A program made the translations under genes and the position numbers. A stretch of 64,000 nucleotides of DNA from Lichenibacterium dinghuense (lineage in GTDB: Bacteria; Pseudomonadota; Alphaproteobacteria; Rhizobiales; Beijerinckiaceae), in contig NZ_JAJLMN010000001.1 in NCBI RefSeq assembly GCF_021730615.1, positions 4,041,501 to 4,105,500 on the forward strand. Direction: 5' to 3'. Shown here in pieces: positions 17,184 to 27,143 of the stretch. The notes beneath the pieces are model-generated. The model made no database searches. It saw nothing but the letters and a program-made list of their open reading frames with translations, and was not told the origin of the DNA. Position 1 is the first letter of the stretch; the number at the start of each line of letters is the position of its first letter.

Positions 17184-18713
17184 CTACGGGCGGGTCACGG
17201 GAAATAGATCGCGGGATGCGCGCACCCATTCGGAGGCGCTTGAGCGCGGCGCGACCTCGTCCGTGTCGTCGAGCAACTGCGGGCTGAACATCGGGTCGTC
17301 GGTCAGAACATCGACCCATTTCCGCATATAGCGCGCCACTTGGCTCCCCGGAGCGACCTCGCTTCGGCGCGAAGCCTTCTCGTGATGCGTCATCTCGGCG
17401 AACGGCGTGTAGACGATGCGGTATCCCAGCATCCGCATCCTGAAGCAAAGGTCGACGTCGTTGAAATCCAGGCTGAACCCTTCGTCGAATCCGTTCACGG
17501 CGTCCATCGGCCCGCGCCGCGTGGCGAAGACGGCGCCCGTCACGGCCGAGCAGTCCCGATGCGTCTCGGCCCATCCATCGTAGCTGGGCTCTTCCGCCCG
17601 CTTCATGTACCAGGGATGGGCGCACACGCCGAAGATGCCGCCGAACATGCCGGCATGTTGGATCCTGCCGTCCGGGAAGAGGAGTCTAGCCCCGACGCCG
17701 CCCACGTCGGGATCCATCGAGAACGTCAGGAGGGATTCGATCCAATCCGGTGTTCCGACGCTGATGTCGTCGTTCATCAGCACCATGGAATCCGTCTCGG
17801 CGAGCCGCCAGAGGCGGTTCATCTTCACGGCGTAGTTGAATTTCTCGCCAGGAGCCAGCTTCGTGACGATCCGCTTCACAGCGAAGGGGTCGTCGCGTCC
17901 ACGATAGATCGTGTCGTCCTCGCGGTCGTCGCCGATCAGCACCGTGACCCGATCCAGCGGGTAGGTGCTGCGCTTCAGGCTGTCGAGGAAGTTGGCGATG
18001 AAGGGACGCCCCGCACGCCCGACGTCGTCGATGGGTGCGCTTTGCCGCGTGGGGATCACCAGGGTCACCGGTGGGTAGTCGGCGAAGGCGCGCTGGAGCC
18101 TGCTGGTGTCCCCGAAGCGGCCCTCCCCCAGACGGAACGGCTGTCCCGCTTGGGCCAACCAACGCGCGGCCGCGGCCGCGCGTGCCCTCCGCGGCGCCTT
18201 CGGGCGCGGGGCGGGAGATGCCAGCAGTGTGTGGGGAACTCGGTCGATGACGACGCCGGCCATCAGAGCGTCCAGGCAGAAGCGGTACCAGCCCGCCTCT
18301 CCCATGTCGCCATCGAACGTCAATTCGACCTTCTGCAGGATGTCCGCCCTGATCAGGAGCGGGAACGCCATGTAATCGTCCGCCAACAGCAGCGCTGGAT
18401 TGAACGACGTCTTGCAGTGTACGCTCTCGACGGTGCCGTCCGGCGCCACGACGGCATCGTCGGCGTAGAAGATTCCCACGTCAGGCCGCTCGGCCATGAA
18501 GGGCCGCGCGAGCGCCACCGCATCGGGATGGATCGCGCTCGTCTCCGGAGCGACGAAGAAGAAGTGCGCGCGCGACCCCGCGGGCTGTGCCAAGCGGTCC
18601 GGCTCGACCGGGCGATGGTCCCGTCCCAGGGACAACGGAACGACGTCAGTCGGCCAGTCCGCAGACCAGGACATGTGAAGCATGGATGGGGGCATACCGA
18701 AAACGTCGTTCAT
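17184..18713 (-). CDS. Family 2 glycosyltransferase, rhamnosyltransferase-like
   Basis: 509 residues. An N-terminal part of about 200 residues contains VGIFYADDAVVAPDG and LLIRADILQK, typical of paired GT2 modules whose first half is degenerate. The second half is a full GT2: VTLVIPTRQSAPID, VTVLIGDDREDD, SMVLMNDDISVGTPDWIE (DxD-like), HAGMFGG and FDEGFSLDFNDVDLCFRMRMLGYRIVYTP. The arrangement resembles O-antigen rhamnosyltransferases. I used ATG 18713 because the only longer start is a TTG at 18752 without a visible ribosome site. It lies 60 bp downstream of the RgpF-GT4 gene on the same strand. Confidence 0.8.
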   Translation of the reverse strand: MNDVFGMPPSMLHMSWSADWPTDVVPLSLGRDHRPVEPDRLAQPAGSRAHFFFVAPETSAIHPDAVALARPFMAERPDVGIFYADDAVVAPDGTVESVHCKTSFNPALLLADDYMAFPLLIRADILQKVELTFDGDMGEAGWYRFCLDALMAGVVIDRVPHTLLASPAPRPKAPRRARAAAAARWLAQAGQPFRLGEGRFGDTSRLQRAFADYPPVTLVIPTRQSAPIDDVGRAGRPFIANFLDSLKRSTYPLDRVTVLIGDDREDDTIYRGRDDPFAVKRIVTKLAPGEKFNYAVKMNRLWRLAETDSMVLMNDDISVGTPDWIESLLTFSMDPDVGGVGARLLFPDGRIQHAGMFGGIFGVCAHPWYMKRAEEPSYDGWAETHRDCSAVTGAVFATRRGPMDAVNGFDEGFSLDFNDVDLCFRMRMLGYRIVYTPFAEMTHHEKASRRSEVAPGSQVARYMRKWVDVLTDDPMFSPQLLDDTDEVAPRSSASEWVRASRDLFPVTRP

Positions 18714-18773
18714 CGCGGCTTCAAAGCTGATAGGGGCGGCGTGGACGTGCAAGCCGCCGTCGATGCCCCGCCC

Positions 18774-21700
18774 TCATCGGCTTCGGTCGGAAGTCGAGAG
18801 GCGTCCGAAGGAGGCCGCCATGGCGGCGGCGACCGCTTCGATAGACAGGTCTTTGCGGATCCGCGCTCGTGCGGCGGCGGCGATCTCGGCCTGGCTCCCG
18901 TCCACGACCGCGCGGGCCGCGTCCTGCAGGGAAGCCGCGAGCGCCTCCTCGTCAACCTCGCCCCAGACTGCGCCGCGCAGGTAGGGGCCGTGGCTCACCT
19001 TCAACGCGACTTCCTCGGCCTTGACGGGGAAACCGCAGCTCGGGTCGAGGAAATCGCGGCTGCCGCCGTAGTCGGTGGCGACTACGACCTTCCCCAATTC
19101 CATGGCTTCGGCGATGGTCAAGCCGAAGCCCTCGGACGCATGCGACGAGGCGTAGATCGGGCAGAGCGCGAAGAGCGCCGCCAGATCCGTGCGGCTCATG
19201 GCCCGATCGACCACGACGACATCCCCGTCGGTCCCGACGAGATCGAGCAGCGACTGGCCTTCGACGGGCAGGTCGAAGACGTGCTTGGTCTTGAGGACGA
19301 GTTGCCAGCCGGCCCGGCCCAGACCGGCGGCGCGGAATGCCCTCACGAGGGCTTGCGGGTTCTTGCGCGCGAGGAAGCTCGACCCGTCGAAGGCGTACAG
19401 GATATGACGCTTACCTGAGTCGATTCCGAAGGAGCGGCAGACGTCCACCGCGGAGGCTTGGTCGTCGATCCGACCGGGCTCGTTCTCGACGACGTGGGGC
19501 ACGACATCGACGGGTATGCCCGTCACGGACCGGAAGATCTCGGCGCAGAACGCCGTCGGAACCCAGATGGCGTCGAGACCGTCGATGGTCGAAAGCCAAT
19601 CGTCAGGGATCACCGAGGTTTCCCAGACGAGCAGGCCGACCTTCAGCTTGGCCGCTTCGATGTCGCGCCTCTGGTGCTGCGTGAGGAGCGCCTCCCAACT
19701 GTCGCCGTTGAGGTGGACCACGGCCATGTCCGCGGGTCCCGAGAAGTCGCGGACCTGCCAGCTCGGGGCGGTCTTGGCATGGATGTGGAAAGGGCGTTCG
19801 AGCGGGTGGATGTTGAGGTGCCAGCCGGTCCGATGCAGGGCCTTGACGTAACCGCGGCTGGCCATGCCGAGCCCGTTCGCCACGTTCAACGGACCGAAGA
19901 ACGCCACGCGCGGGACGGGGCCCGGCTTCGCGGTGCGGTCGAGATCGACCCAGGCGACGGGACCCGGGTGGCGTTGCGTGACTTCGAGCAGGCCCAGGTC
20001 GAAGCCGCGCGCCGCCAAGGCGGCGCGCACCTCATCCTCGCCGAAGGATCGATGCTCGCCGACCACCAGCGAGGCTTTGACGAAAGGCAGGCCCTCGTCG
20101 AGCACCTCCTGCCAATCGAAGATCATGCGGTTGATCCTGGCGCGGGACGCGTCCTGCCTCGGCTCCGGGAACAGCACCTCCAGGCGGAGGCCGGCGGCCT
20201 TCATCCGACTCGAAAAAGTCAGCTCGTAGCTGGCGATCACCTCGTCTTTGGTGTCGAGGTTGACGATGTCCGCGAGGTATCGGCTGAACCCGTAGGAGGA
20301 CAGGCATCCACGTTTCAGAGCGAGGAAGAAGCTCTGCAGGTGCGTTGAATAGTAGGTGTTCTCGGTCAAGCCGACGAGGTCGGCCGGCGAGGCCGCGGTT
20401 CGCGAGAAGATCGTGGAGAGCTGGCCGATGTCGACAGGACCGAGCAGGCTGTCGTTCGTCAGCACCAGCAGATCGCTGTCGAGGAGCGTGTCGTCCTGCC
20501 CGATGACATGCGCCCAGGCGGCGAAGTCGAAGCCGGTGTTGTCCCGCACATAGACCGCGCGGCAGGCGTCCGAGATGGACTGCGGGATCGCCGTGCGCCG
20601 TCGGTCCGCCGCCACGATCAGGACCACTTCGGCGCCCGCCCGGCGATAGCCGTCGACCATCGTCTGCAGATGACCCTTCAAGGCTCCACGCGCCGAATGG
20701 GTGACGAGCAGGACCGTGATCCCAGCGCTCCGGCCATCGTCCTTCAGCGCGACCAGCCTCGCATCCGAGACGCGGCGGCCCAGATGGCCGCCACGGTTCA
20801 GAACACGCGGGGCGCGGCCCTCGTCCATGCCGGCGCGCAGGTAGTGCGTCAGGGGGTTGATACCGCTGCGTGCTACGTCCTGGTTCCGCCTGAGATACCA
20901 TCCCGCATCGAAGCGAGGCGACGGACTGGTCGAACGACCCCCATCGGCGATGAAATGCGCGAGCGGGTTCGATCCATCGCCGCGGTGGGCGAGGTACTCA
21001 GCCTTGTACCAAGCGGTGTCGAAGAAGATATTTGGATTGAGGTTCAGCGCCGCCCCCCGCTTGAGGTAATGTGCGAGCGGGTTGATGTTGTCTCGTTCGG
21101 TCTCCGGCACCTGATTGCAGTAGTAGTTGATGTCGAACAGAGCGTTCGGCACGCGACCTTCTTTGTAGCCGATCTCCATGTAATGAGAGAAAGGATCTAC
21201 GGCCGCGGCTGCGACATCCGGATAATTCTCTCCGTAAAATCCTGCGTCGAAGAGCCCGGACATCATAAGCTGGTATGTCAGGTTGTCAGGGTCGGGCAGA
21301 CTCTGCGGGTTGCAGAACGCGCCGGCATCGCGCCCCTCCCTGAAATAATGAGCCAGCGGGTTTTCAGCCTGCGACGCTTCCGTCATCGCATGCTGTCTGT
21401 ACCACTGCGACTGGAAAACCTGCGACGTGTCGTTGTCGGGATGGCGGAGGTAGTGAGCGAGAGGATTGATGACGTAGGCAGACTGCCGCATGTAGCGCGC
21501 TACATACCAATCCGTGTCGAACAAAGGATTCGGGTCGCGTCCTTCCGCAGCGCCGCGCGAAAGATAATGGACGAGCGGGTTCTCTGCGATCTCCCGGACG
21601 TCGGGGTTCATTTCGAGGTAGAAATCGCTGTGGAAGAGCGGGTGGGGGTGCCGTCCTTCATTGCCGCCGAAATCGAGAAAATGCGCGACGAGGTCCAACC

Positions 21701-21845
21701 CCGATCCGGCGAGATCAGGGTAGCGCTCCAGATACCATGCAGCGTCGAACAGAGGCGAAACGGCGAGCAGGGCCAGGATTGCAGCGCGCGAGGGGGGGCC
21801 GGAGACAACCTCCTGGAGAGGCAGCAGGGGATCCGACGTACTCAT
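18774..21845 (-). CDS. Giant multidomain protein: eight FDxxWY repeats, RgpF-like domain, GT4 domain
   Basis: 1,023 residues. Residues about 30-345 contain eight copies of a roughly 38-residue repeat with the pattern FDxxWYLxxxPDV...NPLxHYLxxGxxEGRxPNPL. Residues about 360-610 match the rhamnan-synthesis protein F type (VLLVTHSARGALKGHLQTM, RDNTGFDFAAWAHVI, LLVLTNDSLLGPV). Residues about 640-1010 are a GT4 domain (VAFFGPLNVANGLGMASRGY, YASSHASEGFGLTIAEAMELGKVVVATDYGG with the E-x7-E motif). RgpF proteins add side chains to rhamnose polymers. The repeats are likely a binding or docking module. ATG 21845 is the only good start. The two transferase domains suggest a polymerising or side-chain enzyme. 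Confidence 0.8.
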   Translation of the reverse strand: MSTSDPLLPLQEVVSGPPSRAAILALLAVSPLFDAAWYLERYPDLAGSGLDLVAHFLDFGGNEGRHPHPLFHSDFYLEMNPDVREIAENPLVHYLSRGAAEGRDPNPLFDTDWYVARYMRQSAYVINPLAHYLRHPDNDTSQVFQSQWYRQHAMTEASQAENPLAHYFREGRDAGAFCNPQSLPDPDNLTYQLMMSGLFDAGFYGENYPDVAAAAVDPFSHYMEIGYKEGRVPNALFDINYYCNQVPETERDNINPLAHYLKRGAALNLNPNIFFDTAWYKAEYLAHRGDGSNPLAHFIADGGRSTSPSPRFDAGWYLRRNQDVARSGINPLTHYLRAGMDEGRAPRVLNRGGHLGRRVSDARLVALKDDGRSAGITVLLVTHSARGALKGHLQTMVDGYRRAGAEVVLIVAADRRRTAIPQSISDACRAVYVRDNTGFDFAAWAHVIGQDDTLLDSDLLVLTNDSLLGPVDIGQLSTIFSRTAASPADLVGLTENTYYSTHLQSFFLALKRGCLSSYGFSRYLADIVNLDTKDEVIASYELTFSSRMKAAGLRLEVLFPEPRQDASRARINRMIFDWQEVLDEGLPFVKASLVVGEHRSFGEDEVRAALAARGFDLGLLEVTQRHPGPVAWVDLDRTAKPGPVPRVAFFGPLNVANGLGMASRGYVKALHRTGWHLNIHPLERPFHIHAKTAPSWQVRDFSGPADMAVVHLNGDSWEALLTQHQRRDIEAAKLKVGLLVWETSVIPDDWLSTIDGLDAIWVPTAFCAEIFRSVTGIPVDVVPHVVENEPGRIDDQASAVDVCRSFGIDSGKRHILYAFDGSSFLARKNPQALVRAFRAAGLGRAGWQLVLKTKHVFDLPVEGQSLLDLVGTDGDVVVVDRAMSRTDLAALFALCPIYASSHASEGFGLTIAEAMELGKVVVATDYGGSRDFLDPSCGFPVKAEEVALKVSHGPYLRGAVWGEVDEEALAASLQDAARAVVDGSQAEIAAAARARIRKDLSIEAVAAAMAASFGRLSTSDRSR

Positions 21846-22389
21846 TATGCGCCCTGCACTCCGCTTTTCGCAACCCGAAGCTTCATTTTTCTGGCTGGCC
21901 TCGCGCGAGCGCGCCGTAGAAGCGCAACGGCGAGGTCAATCCGACGTCCCGATGCTCAACGCGGCGTCTCCCCGGACGCAGCCAGGGCCCGAGCCTCTAA
22001 CATGCGGGTTTCAGATGCGGCAACTCATCATCCCGGCGACCCGCCTCGATGAGACCCGGCAGGTCGCTGAACAACGCTTCGGGGCCGGCCAATTCGTGAC
22101 CACCCGGCATCGATCCGAGCTTCTGCCGCTCGGGCCGGGTCACGGGCGTCCTCCGGGCTCCAAGCCGGGAAGGTCGAGCAGACGGTCCTCGATGGGCACG
22201 CGCAGAAGGGCCGCTGCCAGAGCGAGTGCCTGCTCGCCCCTGGCCGGCGAGGGTCCAGGGCGCCGCGTCGAGCGCAGGGCCTCCCCCTTCGCAGAACCGC
22301 GGGATCGTCCTCCGGGCGACGTCGTCGCCCATTGACGCCGAGGCCCATCCGCCGTCTCCTGCCGCCATCGGTCATCGGCGGAGGCGGCG
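21846..22389 (+). other. Intergenic region between divergent genes, no gene recognised
   Basis: 544 bp separating the RgpF-GT4 gene (left, minus strand) from the DUF1194 gene (right, plus strand). Both promoters should lie here. Short open frames are present but show no recognisable motif. No strong hairpin or repeat was seen. Confidence 0.5.
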
Positions 22390-23124
22390 ATGGAGCGGCG
22401 GACGGTCCTGAACGGGGTGGCGGCGCTGCTCGGGGGCGCGGTCCTCGGGCCCGCGCGGGCCTCGGCGGCGGGGACCGACCCCGCGACGGTCGACCTCATG
22501 CTGGTGCTGGCCGCCGACGTGTCGCACTCGATCACCGACGAGAAATACGAGCTGCAGCGCAAGGGCTACGCCGCCGCCATGTCGGACCCCGACGTGCTGC
22601 GCGCCATCGCGGCCGGCACGCACGGGCGCATCGCGGTCAGCTTCGTGGAATGGGCCGGCAGCCAGTCGCAGAAGCTGGTGATCCCATGGACGGGGATCGG
22701 CGGCCCCGAGGAGGCGCGGGGCTTCGGCCTCACGGTCGGGGCGGCGCCGCGCTCCTTCTCGGACCGGACCGCGATCGGCTCGGCCATCGACTTCTCCGCG
22801 GCCCTGTTCGCGGAGGCGCCGTTTCAGGCCGAGCGGCGCGTCATCGACGTGTCGGGCGACGGCGACAGCAACGGCGGCAGCGACATCGAGGGCGCGCGCG
22901 ACGCCGCGCTGGCCCACGGCGTCACGGCCATCAACGGCATCGTGATCCTGAGCGACATGTCCGGCCCGGCCTACCTCGTCGCCCACACCCACCCGCCAGG
23001 CGGGTTGCAGGAGTATTACCGCAGGCGCGTCACCGGCGGGCTCGCCAGCTTCGTGGCCGTGGCGGAGGACTTCGACAGCTTCGGCCGCGCGCTGGTGCGC
23101 AAGCTGGTGCAGGAGATCTCATGA
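22390..23124 (+). CDS. DUF1194 protein (secreted von Willebrand A-like domain)
   Basis: 244 residues. MERRTVLNGVAALLGGAVLGPARASAA is a signal peptide with a twin-arginine-like start, so export is expected. VDLMLVLAADVSHSITDEKYELQRKGY carries the vWA MIDAS pattern D-x-S-x-S, and VIDVSGDGDSNGG continues the fold. Function of DUF1194 is unknown; it is widespread in alphaproteobacteria as a periplasmic protein. The stop codon shares the palindrome TCATGA with the stop of the convergent nadD gene, so the two coding regions overlap by six bases. Confidence 0.85.
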   Translation: MERRTVLNGVAALLGGAVLGPARASAAGTDPATVDLMLVLAADVSHSITDEKYELQRKGYAAAMSDPDVLRAIAAGTHGRIAVSFVEWAGSQSQKLVIPWTGIGGPEEARGFGLTVGAAPRSFSDRTAIGSAIDFSAALFAEAPFQAERRVIDVSGDGDSNGGSDIEGARDAALAHGVTAINGIVILSDMSGPAYLVAHTHPPGGLQEYYRRRVTGGLASFVAVAEDFDSFGRALVRKLVQEIS

Positions 23125-23805
23125 GCCCGGCGCCCCCGCCGGGATCAGCCCCCGCCCGGCGTCCCGGAGCGCCGTGGACGAGGCCGACGAGCGCGGGCCG
23201 TGCAGGTAGACGAAGGCGGGGTGGCGCCGGGTCGGCAGCAGCTTCGCCTCCGACTCGCGCAGGCGCCCCGGCGCCAGCACGGCGGCGGCGCGGCCGTTGA
23301 GCGAGCGGAAGGTCGAGCCCGGCCGGTCCACCACCGCCACCGGCACCAGGGACACGAGCTCGCGCCAGCGCCGCCAGCGCGGCAGCTGCAGGAGGTTGTC
23401 GGCCCCCATGATCCACACGAAGTGCACGCCGGGGCAGCGCCGCCGGAGGTGCCGGATCGTGTCCACGGTGTAGCGCATGCCGATGCCGGCCTCGACGCCC
23501 GTGGCAACGATGCGCGGGTGATCGGCGAGGCGCCGCGCCGCCGCGATGCGGGTGTCGAGGTCGGCGAGGCCGTCGTGGCGCTTCAGCGGGTTGCCGGGCG
23601 TGACGATCCACCAGACGCGGTCGAGCCCGAGCCGCCGCATCGCGGTCAGCGACGCCAGCCGGTGGCCCTCGTGGGGCGGGTTGAAGCTGCCGCCGAACAG
23701 GCCGATCCGCAGCCCCGGCGCCCAGGCGGGCAGAGCCCGCCCACCCGGCGAACGCGCGGGCAGGGCCTGGCCGCCCGGCGACCGCGGCCCCGCGGGCGGA
23801 GTCAC
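23119..23805 (-). CDS. nadD: Nicotinate-nucleotide adenylyltransferase
   Basis: 228 residues. NadD transfers AMP from ATP to nicotinate mononucleotide to give deamido-NAD in the cytosolic NAD pathway. [21 protein letters not shown] is the family's GGxFxPxHxGH nucleotide-binding motif, [16 protein letters not shown] the central GADN motif, and SSTALRD the C-terminal SSTxxR motif. The GTG at 23805 overlaps the proA stop (GTGA), giving an N-terminal extension of about 30 Pro/Gly-rich residues before the conserved start, so an internal start is possible. The proA-nadD order is common in Hyphomicrobiales; the usual rsfS partner does not follow here. Confidence 0.9.
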   Translation of the reverse strand: MTPPAGPRSPGGQALPARSPGGRALPAWAPGLRIGLFGGSFNPPHEGHRLASLTAMRRLGLDRVWWIVTPGNPLKRHDGLADLDTRIAAARRLADHPRIVATGVEAGIGMRYTVDTIRHLRRRCPGVHFVWIMGADNLLQLPRWRRWRELVSLVPVAVVDRPGSTFRSLNGRAAAVLAPGRLRESEAKLLPTRRHPAFVYLHGPRSSASSTALRDAGRGLIPAGAPGS

Positions 23806-25085
23806 GGCCGCGTCTGCCCGTCCCCGCGCACCCGGTACTTGAAGGAGCAGAGCTGTTCGAGGCCCACCGGCCCGCGCGCGTGCATGCGGCCGGTGGCGAT
23901 GCCGATCTCGCCGCCGAAGCCGAACTCGCCGCCGTCGGCGAACTGGGTCGAGGCGTTGTGCATCACGATGGCGGAGTCGACCTCCGCCATGAAGGTCGCA
24001 GCCGCCTGCAGGTCCTCGGTGACGATGCAGTCGGTGTGGTGCGAGCCGTAGGTTTCGATGTGGTCCACCGCGGCGTCGAGGCTCGGGACGGCGCGGGCCG
24101 AGATCACGGCGTCGAGGTATTCGGTGCGCCAGTCCTCCTCGGTGGCGGCGGTCACGCGCGGGTCGGCGCGCCGCGCCGCCTCGTCGCCCCGCACCGCGCA
24201 GCCGCGGTCGAGCAGGGCCTTGAGCAGCCGCGGCATCAGCTCCGCCGCGCGCGCCTCGTGCACCAGCAGCGTTTCGGCGGCGCCGCAGACGCCGGTGCGG
24301 CGGAGCTTGGAGTTGACGAGCAGCGCTTCGGCCTTGTCGGCGTCGGCCGCGGCGTCGACGTAGACGTGCACCAAGCCTTCGAGGTGGGCGAAGACCGGCA
24401 CCCGCGCCTCGGCCTGGACGCGCGCCACGAGCGCCTTGCCGCCGCGCGGCACCAGAACGTCGAGGTTCCCGTCGAGGCCGGCCAGCATGGCCCCCACGGC
24501 GTCGCGGTCCGTCGTCGGCACGAGCGAGATGGCGGCCGCCGGCAGGCCCGCGGCCTCCAGGCCCTCGACCAGGCATGCGTGGAGCGCCCGCGTCGAGTGG
24601 AAGGATTCCGAGCCGCCGCGCAGCACGGACGCGTTGCCGGACTTCAAGCACAGCGCGCCCGCGTCGGCGGTGACGTTGGGGCGGCTCTCGTAGATCACGC
24701 CGACCACGCCGAGCGGCGTCGACACGCGCTCGATGGTGAGGCCGTTCGGCCTGTCGAAGCTCGCCAGCACGCGGCCCACGGGGCAGGGCAGCTCGGCGAT
24801 GTCCTCCAGGCTGCGCGCCACCGCCTTCACGCGGCCGTGGTCGAGCGCAAGGCGATCGCGCGACGCGGGGGAAAGGTCGCGGGCCGCGGCGAGGTCGCGC
24901 GCGTTGGCGTCGAGGATGGCGGCCTCGGAGCGGCGCACCGCGTCGGCAGCGGCCACGAGGGCGCGGTCCACCGTGCCGGCGGCGGCGTTGGCCAGCGCCC
25001 GCTGGGCGAGGCGCGCCGCGCGGCCGATGCCGCGCATGAGGGCCGGCACCTCCTCGGGCACGCCGTCGATCACCTGCGACCCCAT
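23802..25085 (-). CDS. proA: Gamma-glutamyl phosphate reductase
   Basis: 427 residues, the usual ProA length. The enzyme reduces gamma-glutamyl phosphate with NADPH to glutamate-semialdehyde, the second step of proline synthesis. [24 protein letters not shown] is the NADP-binding region; [17 protein letters not shown] carries the catalytic cysteine; [31 protein letters not shown] is the family's C-terminal signature. ATG 25085 has GGGAGG about seven bases upstream; the longer frame to 25304 lacks family residues. Confidence 0.95.
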   Translation of the reverse strand: MGSQVIDGVPEEVPALMRGIGRAARLAQRALANAAAGTVDRALVAAADAVRRSEAAILDANARDLAAARDLSPASRDRLALDHGRVKAVARSLEDIAELPCPVGRVLASFDRPNGLTIERVSTPLGVVGVIYESRPNVTADAGALCLKSGNASVLRGGSESFHSTRALHACLVEGLEAAGLPAAAISLVPTTDRDAVGAMLAGLDGNLDVLVPRGGKALVARVQAEARVPVFAHLEGLVHVYVDAAADADKAEALLVNSKLRRTGVCGAAETLLVHEARAAELMPRLLKALLDRGCAVRGDEAARRADPRVTAATEEDWRTEYLDAVISARAVPSLDAAVDHIETYGSHHTDCIVTEDLQAAATFMAEVDSAIVMHNASTQFADGGEFGFGGEIGIATGRMHARGPVGLEQLCSFKYRVRGDGQTRP

Positions 25086-25401
25086 GACTACACCTCCCGC
25101 GCCGTCGTCAATGGCCGACGCCGATGCTGTTGTCCATCGGACCCGCTTCGAGGTGGCTCCTGCAAAGGACGCCGTCGAGCGTGGACGGTGCCCGTGCGAG
25201 CTCGCCGCGTGCGAGCCGACTCGCGTTAGCGGGATCGGAACACTCCATAGTGTCGCGCCGGTCACTGCCTTGCTCCGCGAGTTTGGGCAGTCGGGATGGC
25301 CCACCTTTCGAGTGAAAGCTACGAAAAACTAGCCAAAGCTAGCTGTTTTTCCTATGCACGGCTATATATCGCTAGACGCGCTGTTGCCGAGAGGGAGATC
25401 C
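25086..25401 (+). other. Intergenic region upstream of proA and of the interrupted ATPase
   Basis: 316 bp between divergent genes. It turns AT-richer toward the right side, and at 25329-25350 there is a short CTAGC/GCTAG inverted repeat followed by five T residues. That could be a weak terminator or part of a promoter; nothing upstream on this strand needs a terminator. No gene is recognised. Confidence 0.4.
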
Positions 25402-25719
25402 GTGGACCCCTACAACAACCCTTTCGCCCCTGGAGCGGGCAGTCGCCCACCGGAACTCGCGGGTCGAGACGCCATCATCGAGGCGGGCAGGATCGCCTGC
25501 GGAAGAGCCTTGCAGGGCAGGAGCGCTCGTCCGATGATGCTGCTGGGACTGCGCGGCACTGGGAAGACGGTGCTACTCAACGAGATCGGTCGCAATGCCG
25601 AGCAAGCGGGCCTGCTTGTCTCCAAAGTCGAGTCGCCGGAAGGAGAGAGTCTCGCGCGACTCCTTTACCCTGAGATGCGGAAGGTTCTGAGGTCGCTTTC
25701 CGGCGTCGAAGCGGCCAAG

Positions 25720-27143
25720 GTATCTACCCACGGGGTGGTGTGAGGCGACCGGTGCCGGGTGGGGCGGGTCGAAGTGCAACGAGGGCTTGCGCGGCGTGAT
25801 GAAGGCTGATTCCCTGATGGCATGAGCCGCGGTGATCTCGAGCGCCTGAGCAAGGAGGAACTGATCGAACTGGTGCTGAAGCTGCAGCGCCCGGCCAAGA
25901 CGTCGCGCACCTCGTCCAAGCCGCCCTCCACCGACCGCAAGGAGCGGCGCGAACAGTCCCGCCCCGGTGGTGCGAAGCCCGGCCACGAGGGCCATAACCG
26001 CCTCGTCGCCGAAGATCCCGACACGGTCGTCGATCACCGTCCGACCGAGTGCCCCGACTGCGGGCTGGCGCTGTCGGCCGAGCTGCCGGTCGAGACGGTC
26101 AGCGTGCACGAGCACATCGAACTGCCGGAGGTGAAGCCCGTCGTCGAGCAGCACCGGCGGCTCGCCGTGGTGTGCCCGGGATGCCGGGCCCGCGTGGCGG
26201 CGCCGAGACCGGCGGAGGCTGCGGCTTCGCCGTTCGGGCTGCGCCTGCACGCCACGGCCGTGTACCTGAAGACCTTCCAGGCCCTGTCCTACGAGCGGCT
26301 GCAAAAGGCCCTGTTCGACCTGTTCGGCCTGCGCATCAGCCAGGGCGGGCTCACCAACATGCTGCGCCGGGCCGAGACGCGCTTCGCGGCCGGGCGCGAC
26401 GCGGCCCTGTCGGTGTTGCGACGCGCCACCGTTGTGGCGTCCGACGAGACGGGCGTGCGCATCGAGGGCACGAACTCGTACCATTGGGTCTTCCGCTGCG
26501 AGGAAGCGGTGGTGCACCACGCCGCCCCGACGCGGGGCGCCTGCGTGGTGCACGAGATCATGGACGGGCACCGGCCCGCCGTGTGGCTGTCGGATCGCTA
26601 CTCCGCCCAACAGGGCCATGCCGACCGGCAACAGACCTGCCTGGCCCACCTCGCCCGCGACGTCGCCTATGCGCTCGAAGCCGGGAACGACATCCTCGCC
26701 CTGCGGCTCAAGCTGTGGCTCGACAAAGCCTTCGCGCTGGCGCGCACCGTCACCACAGCGGCGCCCTCGACGGTGGCCACCAAGCGCCGCAAGTTGGAGC
26801 GCTCCCTCGACGACATCCTCGCCGCCCCGGCCACCTGCGACCTGGCGCGCGACATCCAGAACCGCATGCGTCGCGCCCGCGACCAGCTCCTGACCTTCGC
26901 GGCCTTCCCCGGACGGGTCGAGGCCACGAACAACGCCTGCGAGCGCGACCTCCGCCCAGCGGTGATCCAGCGCAAGAACACCAACGGCTACCGCGCCATG
27001 TGGTCCGCCAAGGGCGAGGCCGCCGTGCGAACCGTGGTGGCCACCGCGCGCCTGACCTCCGGCGCCGGCACGTTCAGCACCGTGCTGGGCACCATCGGCG
27101 CCTGACGGCGCTCAGCCAAGCTGCGCACCCCGTGGGTAGTTAC
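25720..27143 (+). mobile_element. IS66-family element with 8-bp target duplication
   Basis: The element is 1,424 bp. Its ends are imperfect inverted repeats: GTATCTACCCACGGGGTG on the left, and the reverse complement of the right end reads GTAACTACCCACGGGGTG (17 of 18 identical). The 8-mer CGGCCAAG occurs immediately outside both ends (25712-25719 and 27144-27151), the target-duplication length expected for IS66. It encodes one transposase and no TnpA/TnpB helpers, as in single-ORF IS66 subgroups. The intact repeats and duplication suggest a recent insertion. Confidence 0.93.
25822..27105 (+). CDS. IS66-family transposase
   Basis: 427 residues. The N-terminal helix (LSKEELIELVLKLQRPAK) and SSKPPSTDRKERR belong to the IS66 leader; CPDCG and CPGCRAR are the zinc-binding pairs. 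VVASDETGVRIEGTNSYHWVF supplies the first catalytic Asp, LSDRYSAQQG the second region, and FPGRVEATNNACERDLRPAVIQRKNTNGYRA the DDE-type terminal Glu segment. All motifs are present, so it may be active. It lies inside the element that breaks the ATPase gene. Confidence 0.93.
   Translation: MSRGDLERLSKEELIELVLKLQRPAKTSRTSSKPPSTDRKERREQSRPGGAKPGHEGHNRLVAEDPDTVVDHRPTECPDCGLALSAELPVETVSVHEHIELPEVKPVVEQHRRLAVVCPGCRARVAAPRPAEAAASPFGLRLHATAVYLKTFQALSYERLQKALFDLFGLRISQGGLTNMLRRAETRFAAGRDAALSVLRRATVVASDETGVRIEGTNSYHWVFRCEEAVVHHAAPTRGACVVHEIMDGHRPAVWLSDRYSAQQGHADRQQTCLAHLARDVAYALEAGNDILALRLKLWLDKAFALARTVTTAAPSTVATKRRKLERSLDDILAAPATCDLARDIQNRMRRARDQLLTFAAFPGRVEATNNACERDLRPAVIQRKNTNGYRAMWSAKGEAAVRTVVATARLTSGAGTFSTVLGTIGA

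Noticed and set aside
25329-25350. CTAGC-CAAA-GCTAG hairpin with T run as a terminator
   Set aside because: The stem is only five pairs and no upstream gene on that strand would use it, so I left it as a note.
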